The notes under the pieces: generated by a model
Database searches by the model: none
Seen by the model: the letters and a program-made list of their open reading frames with translations, nothing else
What the model was told of the DNA's origin: nothing
Made by a program: the position numbers and the translations under genes
Source of the DNA: Bacteroidota bacterium
GTDB lineage: Bacteria; Bacteroidota; Bacteroidia; AKYH767-A; OLB10
Direction of reading: 5' to 3'
Assembly: GCA_016714005.1 (NCBI GenBank)
Contig: JADJOA010000002.1
Location: 434,001 to 498,000 of the forward strand
DNA length: 64,000 nucleotides
Shown here: one piece after another, positions 1 through 10,537 of the stretch
Numbering within the stretch: position 1 is the stretch's first letter
Layout: each line of letters begins with the position of its first letter

Positions 1-1798
1 AAAAAGATAACATCATTTACGAGAACTGGAGTAAAGGCAGTCGTTATATTGTTAAACCAACAGATCCAAATGATATACGCGGCAATTATTCCTTTAATGC
101 CGGTAACAAAAAATATACTTTAAAATTTAAAGGTGAAATTGAAAAACCCGAAGTGCAGGTATTTGACGATTCCGTAAAACTACAAACAAACTTTACAGGC
201 GCAAGCAATTCTTTTACCATCCAGTACGAATCAAAAAAAACAGGCAGCAAAGAATTTATTAGACTGAATGGTTCTTACAATTCCGCTAAACAAAATTTAT
301 ACGGAACCGGTCAGCTAAGTGATGGCAACTGGTTTACATGGATTGCAAATTTTGATTCTGCTTACGTTCCACAGCCAAAAGTTGACACAGCTAAAATTGA
401 AAAGCCAACAGCAGGAATTACTTGGTTTCCGAATATGGCTTTTGGTAATGCAGTGCAGCCGCAGGCAAAAACTGTTTTATTAAAAAATGCAACTGTATGG
501 ACCAACGAAAAGGAAGGCATCCTGCAAAATACTGATGTCCTAATCCAAAACGGAAAAATTGCTGCCGTTGCAAAAAATTTAGATGCCTCAAAATATCCTG
601 GTGTCGAAGTTGTTGATGCAACAGATAAACACATTTCCGCAGGCATTATTGACGAACACAGCCACATTGCCGCTACAGGCGAAGTAAATGAGTGTACGCA
701 ATCTGTAACTTCCGAAGTGCGCATTGCCGATATTATTGATGCCGATGATATTAATATTTACCGTCAGCTTTCAGGCGGTGTTACCAGTTCACACATACTG
801 CATGGCTCTTGCAACCCCGTAGGCGGGCAAACGCAATTGATAAAACTTCGCTGGGGAAAATCGCCCGAAGAATTAAAGTTTGAGGGCGCTGACGGCTTCA
901 TCAAATTTGCATTGGGCGAAAACGTAAAGCAAAGCAACTGGGGCGATAACAATACCACGCGTTATCCGCAAACGCGCATGGGTGTTGAACAAACCTACAT
1001 CAACGCATTCACACGTGCACGCGAGTACGAGCGGAAAATTAAAGCGCCACTCTCCCTTTCGGGGAGAGCCGGAGAGAGGCTTTACCCCCGCAAAGACTTA
1101 GAGCTGGATGCCTTAACTGAAATACTCAACAGCAAAAGATTTATAACTTGCCACAGCTATGTGCAGAGCGAAATAAATATGCTAATGCACCGGCTGATAG
1201 TTTTGGTTTTAAGGTAAACACCTTCACTCATATTTTAGAAGGTTATAAAGTTGCCGATAAAATGAAAAAACACGGTGCCAGTGGTTCTTCTTTTTCCGAT
1301 TGGTGGGCATATAAGTTTGAAGTTTACGAAGCCATTCCTCACAACGGAAAAATTATGCACGACATGGGAATTACCGTTGCATACAACAGTGATGATGCAG
1401 AGATGGCAAGACGTTTAAACCAGGAAGCTGCTAAAGCCGTCAAGTATGGCGGTGTTAGCGAAGAAGAAGCTTTAAAATTTGTAACGCTTAATCCCGCCAA
1501 ACTTTTACATGTTGACAATCGTGTGGGAAGCATTAAACCGGGCAAAGATGCCGATGTTGTTTTATGGAGTGATAATCCGTTAAGCATTTATGCACGCGCC
1601 TTACAAACGTATGTTGATGGCATTAAATATTACGATGCTACTGATGATGAAGCCAAGCAAAAAGCCAACATGACTGAACGCGCACGTATCATCCAAAAAA
1701 TGATTGACGCAAAAGCGAAAGGCGAAAAAGTAAAACGTGTTTCATCAGCTCAAAAAGAGCTTAAACATTGCAATGATTTTGAATCCATGCCTCATTAA
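1..1798 (+). CDS. Amidohydrolase family protein, 5' partial, one frameshift
   Basis: The reading frame is open from base 3, so the gene begins before the window. The visible part starts with a beta-rich region, then an imidazolonepropionase-type metal-dependent hydrolase domain. A His-x-His metal motif (EHSH) lies near 654-665, and the C-terminal part has the family's PGKDADVVLWS segment near 1530-1570. The frame changes between about 1180 and 1195, where the protein continues into DSFGFKVNTF. The substrate cannot be told; the family cleaves C-N bonds in cyclic amides, ureas or peptides. A second, diverged amidohydrolase follows with a short overlap. A 19-base hairpin, encoding part of PLSLSGRAGERL, sits inside the coding region at 1050-1068. 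Confidence 0.85.
1050..1068. repeat. Small palindromic element inside the amidohydrolase gene
   Basis: A perfect 7-bp inverted repeat, CTCTCCC (1050-1056) and GGGAGAG (1062-1068), flanks a five-base loop. The downstream bases (CCGGAGAGAGGC) continue in the same purine-rich style. The element is read in frame and adds a Ser/Gly/Arg-rich stretch between two otherwise typical amidohydrolase segments. It resembles the small palindromic repeats that spread in some bacterial genomes and can insert in frame. No second copy was noticed in this window. Confidence 0.5.
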
Positions 1799-3109
1799 AA
1801 AAACAGCAAATGCAAAATATACTTCAAAAAATTTATTTGTTGCGCTGTTATTGATATACAGCAGCAGCATCGCGCAAAACCCCACGCCTGCCCCACCTCA
1901 GTCAAAAAGTATTTTACTACTAAATGGTACTGCACACATTGGCAATGGGGCAGTTATAGAAAAAACGCAGCCATTGGTTTTAAAACGGAAAAATTACTCT
2001 CGTTGCCGATGCACGACTCATCAGACTTGCCTCCGGTGCGTTCGATACTACAATCAACTGCTCAGGCAAGCATATCTACCCAGGCTTTATTGCACTTAAT
2101 ACAGAACTTGGCTTACGCGAAATTGAAATGGTTAGAGCCACCAACGACCAAAACGAAACCGGTAAATACAACCCCTCTGCACGTTCCGTTTCATCCTACA
2201 ATACCGATTCAAAAGTTATACCCACTGTTAGAAACAATGGAGTGCTGCTTGCGCAAATAACACCCGGTGGTGGCACCATAACGGGCACCTCATCCGTAGT
2301 TGAGCTCGATGCCTGGAACTGGGAAGATGCTGCATACAAAACCGATGTGGGCGCACACCTCAACTTTCCTTCCATGCGTATTTTCTCATCGGGCGATGCG
2401 GGAAAAGATGCAGAGCAAGCAGAGCGTCTTCAAAAAATATTTCCGACCTCAAAACATTTTTGCAGAAGCAAAAGCATACTGCATGTCAACACCCGTAGAA
2501 AAAAACCTTCACTTTCAATCTATGTGTGGACTTTTTAGCGGCACACAAAAACTTTTTGTGCATTGCAACGATGCGCGCGAAATTATTACCGCCATCAACC
2601 TCTGCAAAGATTTTAATATGCAAATGGTTTTAGTTGGCGGTGCCGATGCACACCACCTTACACAACTCCTCAAAGAGAATAATATCCCCGTTGTAATCAC
2701 ACGCACACAAGCCCTTCCTCACCGGCAAGATGATGACATAAACCTCCCTTACAAACTCCCGTCCATCCTCCAAAAAGCAGGAGTAGAATTTGCCATTACC
2801 GATGGCGGCTACTGGCAAATGCGCAACCTCCCTTTTCAGGCAGGCAACGCTCTAGCTTATGGCATCACGCCTCAGCAGGCGCTCACGTCCATTACACTTT
2901 CACCTGCACGCATACTAGGCATCAGCCAAACCACGGGCAGTATCGAACCACAAAAAGATGCCACGCTTTTTATTTCATCGGGCGATGCATTAGATATGCG
3001 CGGAAACAACATTGAGTGTGCATTTATACGAGGAAAACAAATTGATTTAGATGATGTGCAAAAGCAGCTTTACAGAAAATATGTAAGCAAGTATGGATTG
3101 AAGGAATAA
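1773..3109 (+). CDS. Amidohydrolase family protein, secreted, several frameshifts
   Basis: This is a second amidohydrolase whose start overlaps the stop of the first by 26 bases, so the two are probably co-transcribed. The ATG at 1773 gives a signal-peptide-like N-terminus (basic, then NLFVALLLIYSSSIAQ), indicating export. The frame changes near 1985-2000 and again near 2420-2470. Conserved pieces include the N-terminal NGTAHIGNG strand, HIYPGFIALNTELG, LFVHCNDAREI, VGGADAH and ARILG near the C-terminus. The usual His-x-His pair is replaced by ALNTE here, which suggests an altered or inactive metal site, as in the non-catalytic partner of some tandem amidohydrolase pairs. Function is not assignable beyond the family. 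Confidence 0.75.
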
Positions 3110-3253
3110 TATCCTAATGTGCTGTATAACACTTTTTGTTTATTCTTTCTTTCTTAGTTTTATTACTTATTAGTGATTCACCATCCCTAATAAAATCCAA
3201 ATATCCTATGCCCATTTACCCTAAGTTTACGCCTCGCAAAAAATCTCTTTGTC

Positions 3254-5328
3254 TTGAAAAAATTATTAGTCGCAGTACTACTCATTGCATCATTCAAAAC
3301 GCAGGCGCAAACATTTACCGGAACAGGTGGCGCTATCCCCGATAACAGCAATGCCGTTTATTTTTCCATCGGCATCACCGGCTTGCCGGTAACAGTTATT
3401 GACACCTCCTTTGGCGTTGAGTCCGTTTGCATAAACATCTCTCATAACAACGATCAGCAACTTACCATACAATTAGTTGCGCCTGATGGCACCACCATAG
3501 ACCTTAGCATGTACAATGGCGGATCAGGAAATAATTACACAAACACCTGCTTCAATTATAATAGCACATTAAGCATTAATGCCGGCAACCCGCCTTTTAC
3601 AGGTAACTTCCGCCCCGAAGGTTACCTAGGCAACGTTAACAACGGGCAAAACCCAAATGGTTTATGGCGATTAAAAGTCCAGGACCACAACTTCCCAAAT
3701 GCAGGCACATTAAACAGTTGGAACATTACATTCAGCAACACACCTGCGCAGCCTTTTATTTACAACTCTTCTAACCTGCCCATAGTTTCCATCAACACAT
3801 TTGGTCAAACAATTTTAGATGACCCGAAAATTACCGTGCACATGGGCATTATTGATAACGGACCCGGCATACGTAACCACATTACCGATTCATTTAACTC
3901 ATACAATGGCAACATTGATATTGAACTACGCGGAAGCTGGTCGCAAACATTTCCGCAAAAACAATATGGTTACGAAACCCTGGACTCAACCGGCACAGAG
4001 GCCGACACATCCATTATGGGTATGCCTGCCGAAAGCGACTGGATACTCTATGCTCCTTACAATGATAAAACTTGTATGCGCAATGTTTTGGTTTACGATA
4101 TTGCCAATAAAACAGGACACTATGCATCCCGCTCGCGCTTTTGCGAACTTGTACTTAATAATGAGTACAAGGGCATTTATGTAATGCTCGAAAAAATAAA
4201 GCGTAATGTTAACAGGGTTGATATTTCAAAACTTACACCTACCGATACTATAGGTGACGATGTTACTGGTGGATACATAATTAAAATAGATAAAACTACG
4301 GGTAGCGGAGGTGGTGCCGGTTGGAGTTCTGACTTTGACGGAATTCCGGGCACACCTATTGAATTTCTCTACGAATATCCGTCCTATGACGAAATTGTTC
4401 CCAAACAACAAGCATACATACAAGCTTATGTTGATTCGTTTGAACATGCCTTAGATGCAGCATGGTTTATGAACCCAGTAACCGGCTACAAAAAGTATAT
4501 TGACCTTCAATCTTTTGTTGACTACTTTATTTTAAACGAAGCAAGTAAAAATGTTGATGCATACCGCATAAGTACTTTCTTATACAAACAAAAAATTACC
4601 AAAGGTGGCAAATTGGTCATTGGACCTGCATGGGATTATAACATTGCCTTCCGCAATGCTGATTATTGCGATGGCGACATTCACACCGGCTGGCAATATC
4701 AGTTTAACAACATATGCGGCAATCCCGGTGATAAGAATGTTCCTTTTTGGTGGGGAAAAATGTTGCAGGACTCTGCATTTACATCCTTACTTAAATGCCG
4801 CTGGAACGAACTTCGCTTAACCACCTTGCATGTTGATACACTGTGGAATTATATTGACAGCGTTGCTTTGGTACTGGACGAAGCCAAGGAACGGCATTTT
4901 TTAAAGTATCCTATTTTAGGTGTTCAAATCTGGGCAAACCCTACGCCATATCCTGTTAGCTATGCTGGCGAAATAAGCAGTATGAAAACATGGATACAAC
5001 AACGTTTAACATGGCTTGATGCAAACATGCCGGGCAACTGCACAAGCGTTTTTGTTGAATCAACTGTACCAACCAAAAAATCCTTACATGTATTTCCAAA
5101 TCCATTCAACAACCTCTTAATCACAAAATTTTCGTTAGCTGCCCCATCCCAAATTACTCTTATACTTAAAGATATTGCGGGTAGGGAAGTAATGCAACCA
5201 CGAACTGAACAACTTGCGGCAGGCGCACATTCTATTCAACTTAATACCCCTGATTTAAACCTGGTGTGTATTTTTTAAATGTGAAGTCTGATAATGGCAT
5301 GACGATAGTTAAAGTCATTAAAAAATAA
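3254..5328 (+). CDS. Secreted CotH kinase-family protein with P-domain and T9SS sorting domain
   Basis: The TTG at 3254 opens a clear signal peptide (MKKLLVAVLLIASFKTQAQ). Residues about 30-170 resemble a proprotein-convertase P domain (LTIQLVAPDGTTIDL, GLWRLKVQD). Residues about 190-560 match the CotH kinase-like fold, with the RSRFCELVLNNEYKGIYVML segment and GPAWDYNIAF, the counterpart of the CotH WD-F motif. The end (VFPNPFNNLL) is a type A T9SS C-terminal domain. One missing C at 5260-5261 stops the frame at 5278; restoring it gives PGVYFLNVKSDNGMTIVKVI and a stop at 5328. The protein is expected to be exported across the outer membrane and attached or released. CotH proteins elsewhere are secreted protein kinases; activity here is inferred. 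Confidence 0.85.
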
Positions 5329-5363
5329 ACCGCTTGGTGTGGTGCATACACTGCTGTTTTGCC

Positions 5364-5371
5364 TATATTTG
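5364..5371 (+). promoter_or_regulatory. Promoter -7 box before tatA
   Basis: TATATTTG matches the Bacteroidota -7 consensus TAnnTTTG and lies 28 bases before the tatA ATG. No good -33 TTTG is visible upstream. Confidence 0.5.
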
Positions 5372-5399
5372 TGCTTTGTAATTCTAACATTTAATTAAA

Positions 5400-5603
5400 A
5401 TGACAGCGTATATCCTTCTTGGTTTTTTGGGCGGCTTAGGCGGCACCGAAATTTTATTAATCGTTCTTGTGCTTCTTCTTTTTTTTGGCGGCAAAAAACT
5501 GCCTGAACTTGCACGCGGATTGGGCAAAGGCATCAGGGAGTTTAAAGATGCCTCTTCGGGCATTGATAAAGAAAAGGATAAGAACGAAAGCACAAATAAA
5601 TAA
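5400..5603 (+). CDS. tatA: Twin-arginine translocase subunit TatA
   Basis: This 67-residue protein has the TatA plan: a short periplasmic N-terminus, one membrane helix (about residues 16-30, EILLIVLVLLLFF), the hinge FGGKKLPELARGLGKG and an amphipathic helix followed by a charged tail. TatA oligomers form the pore through which folded twin-arginine precursors cross the inner membrane. It stands alone between a T9SS cargo gene and an aminopeptidase gene; tatC was not seen in the window. It has its own promoter-like box and a terminator downstream, so it is probably a single-gene transcript. Confidence 0.93.
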   Translation: MTAYILLGFLGGLGGTEILLIVLVLLLFFGGKKLPELARGLGKGIREFKDASSGIDKEKDKNESTNK

Positions 5604-5668
5604 TAATCTGCTTTAACTTTTTTAAGCCCCACACATTGCGGGTATTTTATTTTAGCAGAAATAAAACC

Positions 5669-5703
5669 AACGCAAAGAGATAGCCGTCTGCTTTGCGTTT
5701 TTA
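5669..5703 (+). terminator. Terminator after tatA
   Basis: AACGCAAAG (5669-5677) pairs with CTTTGCGTT (5691-5699) and is followed by T-rich sequence. It overlaps the first possible ATG of the next gene (5703), which favours the later start at 5733 for that gene. Confidence 0.65.
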
Positions 5704-5732
5704 TGTTAACTGATAACGCAAAAATCTGTTCT

Positions 5733-8330
5733 ATGCAATCAAAAATTCTTTTGCTCTTTATTGTTTTGGTAGCTTACACATCCTGCAAAACAACCAAAAA
5801 CAATATTGAAACAAAGGAACTGCCGCCTATTACCATAAAAGCCACTGAAGAGAAAAAAATATATCAGGCAACCAATACCGTATTGCATGACATCAAGCAT
5901 GTAAAGTTAGATGTGTCATTTGATTGGGGCAAAAAACATTTGTTCGGAAAAGAATGGATTACACTACAGCCGCGTTTTTACCCGCAAACGACATTATTTT
6001 TAAATGCGCGTGGCATGCAAATAAATGATGTGCAGCTAACAGACGGAAAAAACAATATAAAAAAACTTGAGTTCAGTTATGCGAATGATTCGCTTACTAT
6101 TTTGCTTGACAAAACATATACAAGAGATGAAAAATATACGCTCTTTATAGATTATGTAGCAAAGCCTGATGAACTTGGCAAGCTTGGTGGCAGTGCTGCT
6201 ATTAACAGCGATAAAGGTTTGTATTTTATTAATGCCGATGGCAAAGACCCCAACAAACCAACTCAACTTTGGACACAAGGCGAAACACAATCCAATTCGG
6301 TTTGGTATCCTACTATTGATTCACCAAACCAACGCATGACACAGGAAATAAGAATAACGGTTGACACATCGTTTGTAACACTTAGCAATGGTGCGCTTGT
6401 TTCATCGGTTTTAAGTGATGACAAAAAAATGAGAACGGACACATGGCAAATGTCGTTACCCCATGCTCCTTACTTAACCATGATGGCGGTGAGCAACTAT
6501 AAAGTTGTAAAAGATAAGTGGAAAAATATGGAGGTAAACTACTATGTTGATCCTTCGCATGAGCAATATGCCAAAGAAATTTTTAATCACACACCAGAAA
6601 TGATTCAGTTTTTTTCTGACAAACTGATTGAGTATCCATGGGAAAAATATGCACAGGTAATAGCACACGATTATGTGAGTGGTGCAATGGAAAATACTAC
6701 AGCATCTTTATTTGGCGAGTTTGTTCAGAAAACACATCGCGAACTTATTGATGAAAGTAATGATGATATAGTTGCGCATGAGTTAATTCACCAATGGTTT
6801 GGCGATTATGTAACATGCGAATCGTGGAGCAACATTCCGCTTAACGAAGGTTTCGCAACTTATGGCGAATATCTTTGGAATGAATATAAATATGGAAGAG
6901 ACCATGCCGACTATACAGGTTTGCAGGATTTAAATGGTTACCTGAGTGAGTCAAAATATAAACAAGAAAATTTAATCAGGTTTCATTACAATGCACGCGA
7001 AGAGGTTTTTGACGGACACTCTTATGCAAAAGGCGGGCGTATTTTACACATGCTGCGCAAACTGGTGGGCGATGATGCTTTTTTTACATCTCTGAAAAAA
7101 TACCTTAGCGATAATAAATTTACTGCCGTAGAAGCGCACAACCTAAGACTTGCTTTTGAAGCAGTCACCGGTCAGGATTTAAACTGGTTTTTTAATCAAT
7201 GGTTTTTTGCATCTGGTCATCCCGATATTGAAATAAGTTACAATTATATTGACTCGCTTAAAAAACAAGAAGTAACTATTGAGCAAAAGCAAAATTTAGA
7301 AAAAACACCTCTTTACAAACTCCCACTTGCAATTGATATTTACGAAAACGGAAAACCAAAGCGCTTATACATTACTGTAGAAAATAAAAAGGATATTTTT
7401 CTTTTTGATTGTTTGGTAAAACCTGATGTGGTTAATGTGGATGCCGAAAAACAGCTCCTTTGTACTAAAGCCGATAATCATACAACAGAAGAGTGGTTTT
7501 TTCTTTTTTACAATACCCCGCTTTACTTAGACAGATGGGAGTCGTTTCAAAAAATATCAAAGCTCGTACCTGACAATGAAGAGGCTGTAGCTGCCGTAAG
7601 AAAAGCATTAGCTGATGCACATTACTCTATCAGAAATGCTGCCTTAAAATCTATAGACAAACTTACACGGGGACAAAAAGACAAACTGAAATCTTTGTTG
7701 CTACAAATGGCGCAAACTGATGTTAAATCATCTGTAAGAAACAATGCCGTGGCAAGCCTCGCCAAAAACTTTGAAGGAACTGATATAAATGAAATGCTGC
7801 TGCAAGCTGTTAATGATTCATCATACAATGTAATGGGCACTGCGCTTACCAAGTATGTTGAGTTAAATCCCAAAGAAGGAATGGTGCTTGCCAACCGTTT
7901 TGAAACTGACAATAATTCAAATGTAATTATTACTCTTGCCAATATTTACACAGAGTACGGAGATGATACAAACTTTGATTACTTATACTCACGCGCAGAT
8001 TTGATAAAAGGGTTTGATGCGTATGGCTTTGCCCAAACATATGGCAAGTTTATTTCTAAATGCTCTCCTGAAAACATTACAAAAGGGAAAGAAAAATTAG
8101 TGAACATTGCCACCAACGGATCATCGTGGTTTGTGCGCGGGCAGGCAACTAACTCACTAAAAGATGTAACTAAAAGTATAGATGAGAGAATTAAAAAACT
8201 TTCCACCGAAACAGAGTTTGATAAAATTAAAGCCCTTAAAACCGCAAAAGAAAAAGTTGAAGGAGATATAACCGCCATTAAAGCACTGGAAAAAGATGAC
8301 AGGCTAAAGAAAATTTATGGCAGTAATTAA
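5733..8330 (+). CDS. M1 family metallopeptidase (aminopeptidase N-like) lipoprotein with HEAT repeats
   Basis: The chosen ATG (5733) gives a signal peptide ending in YTSC, a plausible lipoprotein cleavage site, so the enzyme is likely membrane-anchored. It carries the exopeptidase motif GAMEN and the zinc site HELIH followed 18 residues later by Glu in NEGFATYGE, the HExxH-x18-E signature of gluzincin family M1. The last ~270 residues consist of helical HEAT-like repeats (DAHYSIRNAALKSI, KSSVRNNAVASLAK). It should remove N-terminal residues from peptides in the periplasm or at the envelope. The gene is intact. The first in-frame ATG at 5703 lies in the preceding terminator and is a less likely start. 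Confidence 0.93.
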   Translation: MQSKILLLFIVLVAYTSCKTTKNNIETKELPPITIKATEEKKIYQATNTVLHDIKHVKLDVSFDWGKKHLFGKEWITLQPRFYPQTTLFLNARGMQINDVQLTDGKNNIKKLEFSYANDSLTILLDKTYTRDEKYTLFIDYVAKPDELGKLGGSAAINSDKGLYFINADGKDPNKPTQLWTQGETQSNSVWYPTIDSPNQRMTQEIRITVDTSFVTLSNGALVSSVLSDDKKMRTDTWQMSLPHAPYLTMMAVSNYKVVKDKWKNMEVNYYVDPSHEQYAKEIFNHTPEMIQFFSDKLIEYPWEKYAQVIAHDYVSGAMENTTASLFGEFVQKTHRELIDESNDDIVAHELIHQWFGDYVTCESWSNIPLNEGFATYGEYLWNEYKYGRDHADYTGLQDLNGYLSESKYKQENLIRFHYNAREEVFDGHSYAKGGRILHMLRKLVGDDAFFTSLKKYLSDNKFTAVEAHNLRLAFEAVTGQDLNWFFNQWFFASGHPDIEISYNYIDSLKKQEVTIEQKQNLEKTPLYKLPLAIDIYENGKPKRLYITVENKKDIFLFDCLVKPDVVNVDAEKQLLCTKADNHTTEEWFFLFYNTPLYLDRWESFQKISKLVPDNEEAVAAVRKALADAHYSIRNAALKSIDKLTRGQKDKLKSLLLQMAQTDVKSSVRNNAVASLAKNFEGTDINEMLLQAVNDSSYNVMGTALTKYVELNPKEGMVLANRFETDNNSNVIITLANIYTEYGDDTNFDYLYSRADLIKGFDAYGFAQTYGKFISKCSPENITKGKEKLVNIATNGSSWFVRGQATNSLKDVTKSIDERIKKLSTETEFDKIKALKTAKEKVEGDITAIKALEKDDRLKKIYGSN

Positions 8331-8362
8331 AATTAACGGTGCTAACTAAAACAATTTAAAAC

Positions 8363-8728
8363 ATGGACAGCACAAGGCAACAAAAATTTGCAAAACTGAT
8401 TCAGAAAGAAATCAGTGATATATTTCAACACGAAGGCCGCAACTATTATGGAAATGCTTTTGTAACAGTGACGGGCGTAAGAGTTACACCTGATTTAGGA
8501 TTGGCTTATGTGCGTATTAGTTTATTTAAGCACAAAGACCCTGATAAGGTTATAAATGATTTGAATCATCATACCGGTGATATAAGAGGCAAACTCGGCA
8601 ACCGAATACGTAACCAGGCAAGACATATTCCTAATCTTAAATTCTTTCATGACGACTCGCTAGATTACGTGGACAAAATGGAAGACATTTTTAAAAACAT
8701 TGACATCCCAAAAAACGAAAATGAATAA
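8363..8728 (+). CDS. rbfA: 30S ribosome-binding factor A
   Basis: The 121-residue protein matches RbfA: an N-terminal helix (RQQKFAKLIQKEISDIF), the strand VTVTGVRVTPDLGLAYVRIS and a KH-like half ending in RIRNQARHIPNLKFFHDDSLD. RbfA binds 30S precursors and helps 16S rRNA 5' end maturation, notably at low temperature. The length is usual for the family. It sits 33 bases after the M1 peptidase gene and may be co-transcribed with it. Confidence 0.93.
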   Translation: MDSTRQQKFAKLIQKEISDIFQHEGRNYYGNAFVTVTGVRVTPDLGLAYVRISLFKHKDPDKVINDLNHHTGDIRGKLGNRIRNQARHIPNLKFFHDDSLDYVDKMEDIFKNIDIPKNENE

Positions 8729-8812
8729 GTAAAGAGTTTAGCGTTTAAAGTGTACAAAACAAAACTCAAAACATAAACCTCTACACATCTCAACTCCGAA
8801 CTAATAACTTAC

Positions 8813-9628
8813 ATGCAGTACGATCCGATAAAAAGAAGCCTCGGCACAGTTTTTAACAAAACTCCTTTTCTTAGAAAATTATTTTACAACCTGCTTGATT
8901 TACTGTTGTTGCGTGCATGGCATGTACATCATCATTTAAACCCCGTTATTCAAAAAGCAAATGCCGAAAATAAATCTTTGAACATTTTAGATGCAGGATC
9001 GGGGTTCGGACAGTATAGCTATTGGATGAGCTCAGAACTTAAAAATTGCAACATACTTGGTGTTGATGTTAAAGAAGAACAAATTGCCGACTGCAATAAT
9101 TTTTTTAAAAGTATCGGTAGAGAAAACGTAGCATTTTCTGTTGAGGACCTTACAATTTTCCGTAAAGAAAATAAGTACGATTTAATTGTTTGCGTAGATG
9201 TAATGGAGCATGTGTTGGAGGATGTAAAGGTTTTTGAAAATTATGCCTCATCACTTAAACCGGGTGGTATGCTTATTATTTCTACACCAAGCGACCAGGG
9301 CGGAAGTGATGTTCATGCCGATGGTGAAACTTCTTTTATTGAAGAACACGTGCGCGATGGTTACAACATAAACGATATTAAAGAGAAACTTTTTCGGTCC
9401 GGTTTTAGCAAAGTTGAACCTCATTACACATACGGAACATTTGGCAGCATATCGTGGCGCTTGTCAATGAAGTATCCGATACTAATGCTTGGCTTTACAA
9501 AACTTTTTTTTATTGTGCTGCCTTTCTACTATCTTATTATTTACCCAATTTGTTTTATTCTCAACTTTTTAGACCTACACGCTACTCCTGTAAAAGGAAC
9601 AGGGCTTTTGGTAAAGGCTTATCGTTAG
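8813..9628 (+). CDS. Class I SAM-dependent methyltransferase with C-terminal membrane segments
   Basis: The SAM-binding motif I is clear (LNILDAGSGFGQYSYWM, about residues 58-74), with the acidic motif II (ILGVDVKEEQ), and LIVCVDVMEHVLED and LKPGGMLIISTPSD as motifs III-IV. The C-terminus (about residues 220-260) is strongly hydrophobic and may anchor the protein to the membrane. The methyl acceptor is unknown; the ubiE/SmtA-like fold and the neighbouring glycosyltransferase genes suggest a lipid or glycan substrate, but that is inference. It converges on the GT9 gene with only six bases between them. Confidence 0.8.
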   Translation: MQYDPIKRSLGTVFNKTPFLRKLFYNLLDLLLLRAWHVHHHLNPVIQKANAENKSLNILDAGSGFGQYSYWMSSELKNCNILGVDVKEEQIADCNNFFKSIGRENVAFSVEDLTIFRKENKYDLIVCVDVMEHVLEDVKVFENYASSLKPGGMLIISTPSDQGGSDVHADGETSFIEEHVRDGYNINDIKEKLFRSGFSKVEPHYTYGTFGSISWRLSMKYPILMLGFTKLFFIVLPFYYLIIYPICFILNFLDLHATPVKGTGLLVKAYR

Positions 9629-9634
9629 ATTTAT

Positions 9635-10537
9635 TCAAGGTTTTTTTCCTGCAATTAAATCTTCAAAAGCGATTACCATATCATTAATGGTAATAGACTC
9701 TACGGCTTCGGGTATGTACTTGGTTTTATAAAAAGCTGTAGCCAGTTTGGGGCTTACAACTTTTCTCATTATACCATAACCTGCAATTTCCCACGGGCTG
9801 GTGCAGGTAAAAACTGTTACATTAGGTATTTTTAAATATAAGGCAAGGTGCATGGTTAGTGTATCTCCTGTAAAAACATATTGACAGGAACTTACATCAT
9901 TTATATAATCAATTATGTTGTTGCGCTGCTCAAAAAAGAAAATATCGTATCCTCTGCCTTTTAGTAGACCAGCAAGTTCATCAAACCCATTCCAAGATTT
10001 TGTAGGCCATCTTTCACCCGCTCTTTTTTCAATTCCAATACGTTTGGTAATAGTTTTCGCGTTTATACTTTCATTCATAAAGTAGCTATGATTCTTGTTA
10101 AATTCCATACCAAATCCTTCAAACAGCATTTGCTGAAATGTTTTTCTGTTATCCAATTTAATTTCATCGGCACGTTGCTTACCATGCACAGAAATTAAAC
10201 TCATATCAAACCATTCTTTTAAATGCCGTGTGTAAACTACTTTCTCATCTTCTTTGTACACTCCAATAATTTCATTTGATTTTATTGTAGTTGCCAATGT
10301 GGCACATTCATCATCATCATCTAAAGAAATTATACAATCAAAGTTTTCGTTTAAAATCCTGTCTGTTTCTTCAAATGATAAAATGCGTTTGAGTTGGGAG
10401 TGATGCTGTGGCAAAAAAACTTTATTGTAGATGTGTGTTGCCCATGTAATATCTCCTTTTAAAAAATGTAGAAGCGTACTCGTTCTTATCACGTCTCCCG
10501 AAGCACCTTTTTTTATTACTAAAATTTTTCCTTCCAT
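9635..10537 (-). CDS. Glycosyltransferase family 9 (heptosyltransferase-like)
   Basis: The N-terminus (ILVIKKGASGDVIRTSTLL) is the characteristic start of ADP-heptose:LPS heptosyltransferases. The C-terminal half holds the sugar-nucleotide pocket (YVFTGDTLTMHLALYLKIP, then VFTCTSPWE). The length (300 residues) is slightly short of the family's usual ~340. It is the second gene of a minus-strand pair: its start overlaps the end of the GT4 gene by 19 bases, so the two are translationally coupled. It probably adds a core or surface sugar at the cytoplasmic face of the inner membrane; the sugar cannot be named. Confidence 0.85.
   Translation of the reverse strand: MEGKILVIKKGASGDVIRTSTLLHFLKGDITWATHIYNKVFLPQHHSQLKRILSFEETDRILNENFDCIISLDDDDECATLATTIKSNEIIGVYKEDEKVVYTRHLKEWFDMSLISVHGKQRADEIKLDNRKTFQQMLFEGFGMEFNKNHSYFMNESINAKTITKRIGIEKRAGERWPTKSWNGFDELAGLLKGRGYDIFFFEQRNNIIDYINDVSSCQYVFTGDTLTMHLALYLKIPNVTVFTCTSPWEIAGYGIMRKVVSPKLATAFYKTKYIPEAVESITINDMVIAFEDLIAGKKP

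Noticed and set aside
7622..8278. Open frames on the minus strand over the M1 peptidase gene
   Set aside because: They mirror a strongly conserved coding gene, have no recognisable motif or promoter and show the composition expected of antisense frames.
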